A DNA stretch of 5,991 nucleotides from Bacilli bacterium (GTDB lineage: Bacteria; Bacillota_I; Bacilli_A; ML615J-28; CAG-313): positions 1-5,991 of the forward strand of contig CAAGKY010000209.1 of assembly GCA_900770645.1 (NCBI GenBank), given 5' to 3'. Both the position numbers and the translations under genes were made by a program. This document shows, piece after piece, positions 1 to 5,887 of this stretch; within the stretch, counting starts at the first letter, position 1, and the number at the start of each line of letters is the position of its first letter. The notes beneath the pieces were generated by a model, which was given only the letters and a program-made list of their open reading frames with translations, had not been told where the DNA came from and ran no database searches.

Positions 1-2
1 AA

Positions 3-79
3 TGGTAGTCTGTACGGGATTCGAACCCGTGAATGCATGCGTGAAAGGCATGTGAGTTAAGCCGCTTCTCCAACAGACC
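3..79 (-). tRNA. tRNA-Glu (anticodon TTC)
   Basis: On the minus strand this folds as a complete 77-nt cloverleaf. The acceptor stem GGTCTGT pairs with ACAGACT (one G-U at the base), the anticodon stem CATGC/GCATG holds loop CTTTCAC, and the T arm is ACGGG-TTCGAAT-CCCGT. The anticodon TTC lies at 43-45, which makes it a glutamate acceptor. Discriminator A and CCA are encoded in the DNA (CCA is the complement of 3-5). It is the second gene of a two-tRNA unit, 10 nt downstream of tRNA-Ser. Its 3' side reaches the window edge, so further tRNAs may follow to the left. Confidence 0.96.
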
Positions 80-89
80 AGATAAATAA

Positions 90-180
90 TGGCGGAGTAG
101 AAGGGATTTGAACCCTTGCGCCAGTTTCCCGACCTACACCCTTAGCAGGGGCGCCTCTTCAGCCTCTTGAGTACTACTCC
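90..180 (-). tRNA. tRNA-Ser (anticodon GCT)
   Basis: This is a 91-nt class II tRNA on the minus strand. The acceptor stem GGAGTAG/CTACTCC is perfect. The anticodon stem CGCCC/GGGTG encloses loop CTGCTAA, giving anticodon GCT at 144-146, which reads AGC and AGU serine codons. A long variable arm with a GAAA tetraloop, typical of tRNA-Ser, precedes the T arm AAGGG-TTCAAAT-CCCTT. Discriminator G and CCA are encoded. It is the first gene of the Ser-Glu unit and starts only a few nucleotides downstream of the predicted transcription start. Confidence 0.96.
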
Positions 181-192
181 ATTTGCCATAAT

Positions 193-221
193 ATTTTATC
201 AAAAAAAATGAATATTGTCAA
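193..221 (-). promoter_or_regulatory. Promoter for the tRNA-Ser/tRNA-Glu unit
   Basis: Read on the minus strand, a perfect -35 box TTGACA (216-221) is followed after exactly 17 bp by TAAAAT (193-198), a 5-of-6 match to the housekeeping -10 box. Transcription would start near 186, about 6 nt before the mature 5' end of tRNA-Ser. This strong consensus promoter suits a stable RNA operon. Confidence 0.82.
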
Positions 222-240
222 CTAATATATGTATAAACTT

Positions 241-269
241 TTCTCTTTGGTAAAAAATATAAATATAAA
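241..269 (+). promoter_or_regulatory. Weak candidate promoter for the DUF1540 gene
   Basis: A TATAAA box at 264-269 has a poor -35 candidate (TTCTCT, 241-246) at 17-bp spacing. A start near 276 would leave a leader of about 17 nt containing the ribosome binding site. Other TATAAA boxes lie at 258-263 and 232-237, so the true promoter in this AT-rich 112-bp divergent region is uncertain. Some promoter is expected here because the upstream tRNAs run the other way. Confidence 0.3.
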
Positions 270-292
270 AAGTTTAGAAAGGAAAAGATAAA

Positions 293-667
293 ATGCCAAA
301 ATTAAAATGTGAAGTTGGACAGTGTATGTATAATCTAAATAGTGCTTGTAGAAGATCATCAATTGATGTTGAAGGACCCATGGCAAGATGTAAAAAAGAT
401 ACTGCTTGTCTAAGCTATGTAGAGAAGAATAACAATAATATGAATGTAGAATTTGCTAAAATAAATGAACATTCTGAACAAACGCAAGTTTTTTGTGACG
501 TTAGTAATTGTGTTTTTGAACATGATTCAAAGTGCAAGGCTGATAAAATTGAAATTAAGAACGTAGAAAATAGTGATCGTAAATATTGTGAGTTTGAATC
601 TAAATATCCAGATGGACACTGGAAAAATAGTGTCACAATGTGTAAAACATTTGAAAGTAAAGAATAG
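293..667 (+). CDS. Double DUF1540 cysteine-rich protein
   Basis: This is a 124-residue soluble protein with no signal peptide or membrane segment. It contains two cysteine-rich units of the DUF1540 type, a family of unknown function found mainly in Bacillota and suspected to bind metal. Unit 1 (residues about 4-42) has Cys 6, 11, 19, 33 and 39, with the typical CxxxxCxYNxNxxC opening. Unit 2 (about 66-120) has Cys 68, 73, 81, 99 and 117. The first two spacings, CX4CX7C, are the same in both, while the later ones differ (X13, X5 versus X17, X17). A polar Asn-rich linker joins the units. The start ATG is supported by an AGAAAGGA ribosome binding site at 276-283. The gene is monocistronic, divergent from the tRNAs and closed by a terminator, so nothing ties it functionally to the pot operon. 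Metal binding is inference. Confidence 0.85.
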   Translation: MPKLKCEVGQCMYNLNSACRRSSIDVEGPMARCKKDTACLSYVEKNNNNMNVEFAKINEHSEQTQVFCDVSNCVFEHDSKCKADKIEIKNVENSDRKYCEFESKYPDGHWKNSVTMCKTFESKE

Positions 668-689
668 AAGGTAATCCTTCTATTTTTTT
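663..689 (+). terminator. Intrinsic terminator after the DUF1540 gene
   Basis: A 9-bp perfect stem, AATAGAAGG (663-671) with CCTTCTATT (676-684), closes a TAAT loop and runs into seven T residues (683-689). The TAG stop codon at 665-667 lies inside the left arm. It separates the DUF1540 gene from the regulator-pot operon. Confidence 0.88.
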
Positions 690-699
690 ATTATTTTTC

Positions 700-728
700 T
701 TGCGTAAATAGCGGTATTAATATATAAT
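700..728 (+). promoter_or_regulatory. Promoter of the puuR-potABCD operon
   Basis: A perfect -10 box TATAAT (723-728) lies 17 bp downstream of a half-consensus -35 box, TTGCGT (700-705). Transcription would start near 735, giving a leader of about 60 nt before the regulator's ATG. The weak -35 and strong -10 fit a regulated promoter. No other convincing promoter or terminator is seen until the end of potD, so this probably drives all five genes. Confidence 0.68.
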
Positions 729-733
729 ATATC

Positions 734-767
734 TTGTTTAATATTACTAAACTTTTTGTTTAATATT
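734..767 (+). promoter_or_regulatory. Operator-like pair of 12-bp direct repeats
   Basis: TTGTTTAATATT occurs perfectly at 734-745 and again at 756-767. The 22-bp period is about two helical turns, so both copies face the same side of DNA. The first copy starts at the predicted transcription start. A wider inverted repeat, TCTTGTT (732-738) with AACAAGA (772-778), frames the pair. The placement suggests binding sites for the HTH-cupin repressor encoded just downstream, acting on its own promoter. The region is very AT-rich, which raises the chance of accidental repeats. Confidence 0.55.
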
Positions 768-780
768 TTAGAACAAGAAA

Positions 781-789
781 AAGAGGTGA
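781..789 (+). promoter_or_regulatory. Ribosome binding site fixing the regulator start at 795
   Basis: AAGAGGTGA sits 5 nt before ATG 795 and is a strong match to the 16S anti-Shine-Dalgarno. A TTG at 756 opens the same frame 13 codons earlier but has no such site and lies in the operator-like repeat. The Shine-Dalgarno would then fall inside the coding region, so 795 is the better start. Confidence 0.85.
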
Positions 790-794
790 CCAAG

Positions 795-1328
795 ATGACA
801 ATTGGAAATAAACTAAAAAACCTAAGGAACTTATGTGGACTAACTCAAGAAGAATTAGCTGATCGATGTGATTTGACTAAAGGGTATATATCCCAATTAG
901 AAAATGACCTAACGAGTCCATCTATAAGTACTCTAACTGATATTTTATCAGCACTAGGGAGTAATCTAAAAAATTTCTTTAGTGATGAAGATGATGATGA
1001 GATTGTTTTTAAAAAAGATGATTACTTTGTGAAAGAAGTAAATAATTATATAATGACTTGGCTTGTTCCAAATAGCCAAAAAAACGAAATGGAACCTATA
1101 TTGTTTGAACTGGCTGCTAATGCATCAAGTGATGTTGATATGCCACATGAAGGAGAAGAATTTGGATATGTTTTGGATGGTAGTATAGTAGTAGTTTATG
1201 GTAATAAGAGTGTTACGTGTAAAAAAGGAGAAAGTTTCTACTTTGTTACTAATAAAAAACATTATATCAAAAATACCACTAACAAACCAGCAAAAGTAAT
1301 TTGGGTAAGTAGCCCACCTAATTTTTAA
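795..1328 (+). CDS. puuR: HTH-cupin transcriptional regulator of polyamine transport (PuuR-like)
   Basis: This 177-residue cytoplasmic DNA-binding protein probably represses the pot operon. Residues about 6-61 form an XRE-type helix-turn-helix: LTQEELADRC is the first HTH helix, and TKGYISQLEN (28-37) with SPSISTL (41-47) is typical of the family. Residues about 103-172 form a cupin_2 barrel with His118, Glu122 and Gly129, then GESFYF (145-150) and His156. The C-terminus SSPPNF resembles that of PuuR-type proteins. In that family the cupin senses a small ligand, and E. coli PuuR responds to putrescine. An acidic DEDDDE stretch (64-69) links the domains. The gene leads the operon, 16 nt before potA. 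The start was chosen from the strong ribosome binding site. It uses CTA, AGG and CGA codons more than the pot genes do. The gene symbol is by family and context only; the ligand is unproven. Confidence 0.85.
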   Translation: MTIGNKLKNLRNLCGLTQEELADRCDLTKGYISQLENDLTSPSISTLTDILSALGSNLKNFFSDEDDDEIVFKKDDYFVKEVNNYIMTWLVPNSQKNEMEPILFELAANASSDVDMPHEGEEFGYVLDGSIVVVYGNKSVTCKKGESFYFVTNKKHYIKNTTNKPAKVIWVSSPPNF

Positions 1329-1344
1329 GATGAGGTAATGATTT

Positions 1345-2859
1345 ATGAAAAAAGATAATGTAATTATTAATATTAACAATGTTTCAAAAGAATACGATGG
1401 AGTATTAGTTGTAGATAATTTTAATTTATATATTAAAAAAGGTGAGTTTGTTACTTTTTTAGGTCCAAGTGGTTGTGGTAAAACAACAACTTTAAGAATG
1501 ATTGCGGGATTTGAAAAACCTACATCTGGTGAAATTTTATTAAATGGTAGTGATATAACAAATTTACCACCATATGAACGTCCAGTTAACACAGTATTCC
1601 AAAGATATGCACTTTTTCCACATTTAGATGTATATGAAAATGTTGCTTTTGGTCTAAAATTAAAGAAAGTTAAAAAAACTATTACTGATAAAAAAGGAAA
1701 TAAAAAAGAAGTAGAAGTTCATTTAACTAAAGAAGAAATTGATAATAAAGTTCGTAGAGCTTTAAAAATGGTTGATTTAGAAGAACTAGAATGGCGTGAT
1801 ATTTCCACTCTTTCTGGTGGTCAACAACAAAGAATTGCGATTGCTCGTGCAATTGTAAACGAACCTGAGATTTTATTATTAGATGAACCTCTTGGTGCAT
1901 TAGACTTAAAAATGCGTAAAGAAATGCAACTTGAATTAAAAGAAATGCATCGTAAATTAGGTATTACATTTATATATGTAACTCATGATCAAGAAGAAGC
2001 ATTAACAATGTCTGATACTATCGTTATTATGAAAGATGGTATGATTCAACAAATTGGTACTCCAGAAGATATATATAATGAACCAAATAATGCCTTTGTT
2101 GCAGACTTTATTGGAGAAAGTAATATATATGAAGGAACAATGGTAGGAGACAAAAAAATTCGTTTCTTAAATCATGTTTTTGACTGCGTGGATGAATTCC
2201 CATTAAATGAAAAAGTTGATGTTGTTTTAAGACCTGAAGATATTAAATTAGGACTTGTTAATGAAGGTATGGTTAATGGAAAATTAACTAGTAAAGTATT
2301 TAAAGGTGTTCATTATGAATATGTAATGATGGTAGGACGTAGTGAAGTAGTTATTCAAGATACACGTAATTTAGATATTAACTGCGAAGCTAGTATTTCA
2401 GTAGTACCATTTGATATTCATATTATGAATAAAGAATTTGTTAATAATGTATATGATGCATATATTGACAAAAATAATAATGTTATTATTTCAGAAGAAG
2501 CATTTGAATGTGATATTACACAGTTAATACCTGGATCTACAGTAGATGATGAAGGATATTTAGTAGATGAAAAAGGTATTAGATATGATTTAACAGATGC
2601 TGATGTTAAAGCAGAAGTAGGATTAAAAGATATTGAAATATTAGATGATGAAGAAGAAGGTACAGTAGTTGGAGAAATTGTTTCTATTATTTATAAAGGA
2701 GACCATTATCAAGTAATTGTTCGTACTGATGAAGATGAAGATTTTGTTGTTGATACAGAATACACATGGAATGAAAATGATAAAGTTGGAGTTAAGATAG
2801 CACCTAACAAAATTAAGTTAACATTGAAAGCAGAGGCAAAGAACTATGCCAAAGATTAA
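1345..2859 (+). CDS. potA: Spermidine/putrescine ABC transporter ATP-binding protein PotA, extended form
   Basis: This 504-residue ATPase drives polyamine import by PotBCD from the cytoplasmic face. Its nucleotide-binding domain (about 6-260) is complete: Walker A GPSGCGKT (40-47), Q-loop Gln86 in FQRYALFPH, signature LSGGQ (156-160), Walker B ILLLDE (176-181), D-loop ALD (185-187) and His214. RPEDI (296-300) begins the usual TOBE region (about 293-361). The protein is much longer than E. coli PotA (378 residues). One cause is a Lys-rich insertion of about 15-20 residues near 110-130. The main cause is a tail of about 140 residues ending in a second TOBE-like unit (about 439-493). The start has a TGAGGT ribosome binding site at 1331-1336. 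The 3' end overlaps potB by 14 nt. All catalytic motifs look intact. Substrate is assigned from the whole operon. Confidence 0.93.
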   Translation: MKKDNVIININNVSKEYDGVLVVDNFNLYIKKGEFVTFLGPSGCGKTTTLRMIAGFEKPTSGEILLNGSDITNLPPYERPVNTVFQRYALFPHLDVYENVAFGLKLKKVKKTITDKKGNKKEVEVHLTKEEIDNKVRRALKMVDLEELEWRDISTLSGGQQQRIAIARAIVNEPEILLLDEPLGALDLKMRKEMQLELKEMHRKLGITFIYVTHDQEEALTMSDTIVIMKDGMIQQIGTPEDIYNEPNNAFVADFIGESNIYEGTMVGDKKIRFLNHVFDCVDEFPLNEKVDVVLRPEDIKLGLVNEGMVNGKLTSKVFKGVHYEYVMMVGRSEVVIQDTRNLDINCEASISVVPFDIHIMNKEFVNNVYDAYIDKNNNVIISEEAFECDITQLIPGSTVDDEGYLVDEKGIRYDLTDADVKAEVGLKDIEILDDEEEGTVVGEIVSIIYKGDHYQVIVRTDEDEDFVVDTEYTWNENDKVGVKIAPNKIKLTLKAEAKNYAKD

Positions 2860-3643
2860 GTTTACTCGTAAAATGCTATCAATTCCGTATGCGATATTTT
2901 TAATTCTATTTGTAGTTATACCGCTATTATTAGTAGTTTTTTATGCTTTTACAGATGAAGCGGGACGCTTTTCATTACAAAATGTTGTTACTTTTTTCTC
3001 AAATTCAACTAACCTTAATACATTTGTGATAAGCATTTTAATAGGAATTGCTAATACAGCAATATGTTTATTAATAGGATATCCTGTTGCGATGATTCTT
3101 GCAAAAAAAGAATATAAATTTAGCGGAGTATTTGTTTTATTATTTGTAATGCCAATGTGGATTAACTTTGTACTTCGTACAGCTGCAACACGTGACTTAT
3201 TATTTTGGATAGGTATTAGTGGGGGAGAAAAACCATATTTAGCTACTATGATAGGAATGGTATATAACTATTTACCATTTGTTATCTTACCATTGTATAC
3301 AACAATGCTAAAAATGGATAAATCTCAAATTGAAGCATCTATGGATTTAGGTGCAACACCATTCCAAACTTTCACCAAAACAATTATCCCTATGACAATG
3401 CCAGGTATTATATCTGCCGCATCAATGGTGTTTATGCCTACTATGTCATCATATGTTATCAGTGATGTTATGGGGGAACGACAAATATCATTAATTGGAA
3501 ATACAATTCAAACATATTTTGATAAGAGTTTATGGAATATTGGAAGTTTAGTTGCTTTAGTAATGTTAGTAATTATTTTGATTACAAGTTTTATGACTAG
3601 AAATATTGAAAAACAAGAAGATGCGAGAGGTAGCTTATGGTAA
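2846..3643 (+). CDS. potB: Spermidine/putrescine ABC transporter permease PotB
   Basis: This 265-residue inner-membrane permease forms half of the polyamine channel with PotC; E. coli PotB is 275 residues. Six hydrophobic segments are visible, near 12-35, 59-85, 93-113, 131-155, 187-207 and 232-251. The cytoplasmic EAA loop that docks on the ATPase is present: Glu163, Ala164, Gly169 and Ile181-Pro182, in EASMDLGATPFQTF and what follows. The start ATG lies inside the end of potA (14-nt overlap) and has a GAGG at 2833-2836, about 9 nt upstream, so translation is probably coupled. The end overlaps potC by 7 nt. Assignment as PotB rather than PotC rests on gene order and on the separate PotC-like features of the next gene. 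Confidence 0.93.
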   Translation: MPKIKFTRKMLSIPYAIFLILFVVIPLLLVVFYAFTDEAGRFSLQNVVTFFSNSTNLNTFVISILIGIANTAICLLIGYPVAMILAKKEYKFSGVFVLLFVMPMWINFVLRTAATRDLLFWIGISGGEKPYLATMIGMVYNYLPFVILPLYTTMLKMDKSQIEASMDLGATPFQTFTKTIIPMTMPGIISAASMVFMPTMSSYVISDVMGERQISLIGNTIQTYFDKSLWNIGSLVALVMLVIILITSFMTRNIEKQEDARGSLW

Positions 3644-4422
3644 AAAAGATTTTTGCTAAAGGGTATGTTACATTAATTCTTTGTTTAATGTATGCTCCTG
3701 TCTTCGTTTTAATAGCTTTCAGTTTTACAGAATCAACATTAATCGGTAACTGGAGTGGTTTTAGTTTAGAATTATATAAAAAATTATTTGAAAATGAACA
3801 AGTTATGACAGCTCTTAAGAATACGGTTCTTATTGCCTTAGCTAGTGCAGTAGTTTCAACAATCTTAGGTACATTAGGAGCAGTTGGAGTATATTATTGT
3901 AAAAAACGTATTCGTAAAGGGGTTGAATTTATTGGTCAAGTTCCAATATTAAATCCTGAAATCGTAACTGCTTTATCTTTAACTATTTTGTTTGTATTCT
4001 TAGGTGTTAGATTTAATTTTATAACTTTATTAATTGGACATGTTGTATTAACTATTCCATTTGTAGTTTTAAGTATTACGCCTAAATTAAAACAAATGGA
4101 TCCAAATGTATATGAAGCAGCCTTAGATTTAGGGGCAAAACCTTCTATGGCTTTAAGAAAGGTAGTTTTACCTGAAATTATTCCTGGAGTTTTATCAGGG
4201 TTTGTACTTGCTATTACATTATCATTAGATGATTATATTATTACTGCATTTACAAGAAATAATTCATTCCAAACTATCAGTACATATGTATATGGGGTAA
4301 CTGCTAAAAAAGGTGCTTTACCTCCTACATTAAGAGCTTTAACGACTATTATTTTCTTATTTACTTTAATACTATTAATCTTTATTAATATAAGAAGTAA
4401 GAAGAAAGAGGTGAAACGATGA
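3637..4422 (+). CDS. potC: Spermidine/putrescine ABC transporter permease PotC
   Basis: This 261-residue second permease is close to E. coli PotC (264 residues). Hydrophobic segments lie near 10-30, 60-87, 98-123, 127-147, 183-203 and 232-252. The EAA loop is clear: Glu160, Ala161, Ala162, Gly166 and Leu178-Pro179. The segment LSLDDYIITAF (195-205) is characteristic of PotC-type permeases. A short basic tail (SKKKEVKR) ends the protein in the cytoplasm. The start overlaps potB by 7 nt and has AGAGG at 3626-3630, six nucleotides upstream. The stop is TGA inside the ATGA shared with potD, a 4-nt overlap. Unlike mycoplasmas and some other Bacillota, potC and potD are not fused here. Confidence 0.94.
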   Translation: MVKKIFAKGYVTLILCLMYAPVFVLIAFSFTESTLIGNWSGFSLELYKKLFENEQVMTALKNTVLIALASAVVSTILGTLGAVGVYYCKKRIRKGVEFIGQVPILNPEIVTALSLTILFVFLGVRFNFITLLIGHVVLTIPFVVLSITPKLKQMDPNVYEAALDLGAKPSMALRKVVLPEIIPGVLSGFVLAITLSLDDYIITAFTRNNSFQTISTYVYGVTAKKGALPPTLRALTTIIFLFTLILLIFINIRSKKKEVKR

Positions 4423-5846
4423 AAAAATTTAGTTTTTTAGTTTTACTTATGACTATTTGTTTGATGTTAAATGCCTATAGTTTTACTGTTGATGCAGAAA
4501 CTGTTTCATTAAAGGTTTATAACTGGCAAGACTATATTGATGATGGAACTGATGATGATGGAAATATTGTTTCTACTCCAGTAATTGATATGTGGATTGA
4601 AGATTATAAAGCAAGAACAGGTGTTACTGTTGAAGTAGTATATGATACTTTTGAAACTAATGAAACAATGCTAAATACTTTAAAAACTGGCAAAAGTGAG
4701 TATGATTTAGTATGTCCATCAGATTATGCTATTCAAAAGATGATTAAAGATGATATGCTAGAGAAGTTTGACACTACAAAACTTCCAACATATAATAAGT
4801 ATGGGTCTCCGTATTTAAAAGAATTGTTTGAACAAAATAATTGGACTGAATATTCAGTGCCATATATGTGGGGAACAGTAGGATTATTATATGATCCAGA
4901 AGTTTTCTCAGATGAACTAGTATCTTCTTGGGATATAATGTGGAATAAAGAATATGAAAATTTAGCTACAACAAAAGATAGTGTTCGTGATACATATTTT
5001 GTTGGGGTTATGCATGTTTATCAAAAAGAATTACAAGATTTAAGAGAGCAATATTTAGATGGTACAATTACAAAAGAATATTACAACAAACAAGTTAATA
5101 TTATTATGAATCGTACTGATGAAGAAACTTTAAGATTAGTTGAAGATGATTTAAAAATAATGAAGGAAAACATTTTTGGTCTTGAAGTTGATAGTGGTAA
5201 AAGTGATATGGTTACTGGAAAAATCTCAATGAATCTTGCGTGGAGTGGAGATGCAGTATATTCAATGGACTTAGCTGAAGAAGAAGATGATAAAATTCTT
5301 GCATATAGCGTGCCACTTGAAGGAAGTAATGTTTGGTATGATGGTTGGGTAATGCCGAAAGGCGCAAATGTAGAACTTGCGACTGACTTTGTAGATTTCT
5401 TGTCTAAACCAGAAATTGCTGTTTTAAATATGAATAAGATTGGTTACACAAGTGCTATTGCTGGAGAAGCTGTACTAGAAATGATTGATGATTGGTATGG
5501 CGCAGAATCTGAAGAATCAGCTGTTGAAGTTGATTTAACATATTTCTTCGGAGATACTGTAGAATGTGATGAAGATGGTAGAGTAATAGTCACTGTAGAT
5601 GAACATTATATTGGTAGACAATTTAGCGCTCAATATCCAGATTACGAAACAATCACAAGATGTGGTGTAATGGAGGACTTTGGAGATCAAAATCAAGCTG
5701 TTCTTGAAATGTGGGCGAATTTTAAATCAAATGAATTAACTCCATTAACTTGGGCAACAGTAATAGTATTAGCGGTTTTAGCTCTAGTATGGATGGTTCG
5801 TTCTGGAATTAAACAAAGAAATAGACGTTTACATATAAGACATTAA
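4419..5846 (+). CDS. potD: Spermidine/putrescine-binding protein PotD with C-terminal membrane anchor
   Basis: This 475-residue extracytoplasmic solute-binding protein delivers polyamine to PotBC; E. coli PotD is 348 residues. A signal peptide (about 1-26) ends at VDA-ET and has no lipobox cysteine. By alignment from memory with E. coli PotD, ligand-pocket positions are mostly kept: Trp36 and Tyr39 in NWQDY, Ser101 and Tyr103 in PSDY, Asp191, Trp275, Trp306, Asp308, and Tyr343 in IGY. Ser188 may replace one pocket Asp. Extra segments occur at about 41-54 (acidic), 200-235 (charged helical) and 360-415. A hydrophobic helix at about 443-460, followed by a basic tail (461-475), should anchor the protein in the membrane with the binding domain outside. 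The AAAGAGGTGA ribosome binding site is strong and the start overlaps potC by 4 nt. The exact polyamine preference cannot be read from sequence. Confidence 0.92.
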   Translation: MKKFSFLVLLMTICLMLNAYSFTVDAETVSLKVYNWQDYIDDGTDDDGNIVSTPVIDMWIEDYKARTGVTVEVVYDTFETNETMLNTLKTGKSEYDLVCPSDYAIQKMIKDDMLEKFDTTKLPTYNKYGSPYLKELFEQNNWTEYSVPYMWGTVGLLYDPEVFSDELVSSWDIMWNKEYENLATTKDSVRDTYFVGVMHVYQKELQDLREQYLDGTITKEYYNKQVNIIMNRTDEETLRLVEDDLKIMKENIFGLEVDSGKSDMVTGKISMNLAWSGDAVYSMDLAEEEDDKILAYSVPLEGSNVWYDGWVMPKGANVELATDFVDFLSKPEIAVLNMNKIGYTSAIAGEAVLEMIDDWYGAESEESAVEVDLTYFFGDTVECDEDGRVIVTVDEHYIGRQFSAQYPDYETITRCGVMEDFGDQNQAVLEMWANFKSNELTPLTWATVIVLAVLALVWMVRSGIKQRNRRLHIRH

Positions 5847-5873
5847 AGGTAAGAACTAAGTTCTTACCTTTTT
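5845..5873 (+). terminator. Intrinsic terminator of the pot operon
   Basis: A 12-bp perfect stem, AAAGGTAAGAAC (5845-5856) with its complement at 5860-5871, closes a TAA loop and ends in five T residues (5869-5873), then AATTTAT. The stem starts on the last two bases of the potD stop codon. It insulates the operon from the tRNA-Trp gene that follows on the same strand. Confidence 0.88.
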
Positions 5874-5887
5874 AATTTATAAAACAC

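Noticed and set aside
1..180. tRNA genes at both ends marking a mobile island
   Set aside because: No integrase, no duplicated tRNA 3' end and no flanking direct repeat are seen inside the window; tRNA genes beside housekeeping transport operons are ordinary.
415..636. 73-residue open frame on the minus strand
   Set aside because: It is antisense to the DUF1540 gene, has no recognisable domain and no ribosome binding site support; the sense frame has clear family cysteines.
756..794. TTG start giving a regulator 13 residues longer
   Set aside because: No Shine-Dalgarno precedes 756, the TTG is part of an operator-like repeat, and ATG 795 has a strong AAGAGGTGA site and matches the usual N-terminus of HTH-cupin proteins.
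706..794. Riboswitch or attenuator in the operon leader
   Set aside because: The leader is only about 60 nt, very AT-rich, and has no terminator hairpin or recognisable aptamer; the repeats fit a protein operator better.
1125..1592. 155-residue open frame on the minus strand
   Set aside because: It runs antisense across the regulator-potA junction, both clear genes, and its translation resembles no family.
4405..4440. Mycoplasma code 4 or a PotC-PotD fusion
   Set aside because: Reading TGA 4420-4422 as Trp extends potC only to a nearby TAG; potD has its own start, strong ribosome binding site and signal peptide, all Trp codons are TGG, and tRNA-Trp has anticodon CCA.
4419..4560. Lipoprotein signal in PotD
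   Set aside because: The only cysteine in the signal region (residue 14, in MTICLM) has Ile at -1 and follows too short a hydrophobic stretch, so it is not a lipobox.
4533..4575. Calcium-binding EF-hand-like loop in the acidic stretch of PotD (residues 41-50)
   Set aside because: The Asp spacing in DDGTDDDGNI does not follow the DxDxDG pattern with its conserved 12th-position Glu, and the surroundings are not helical.
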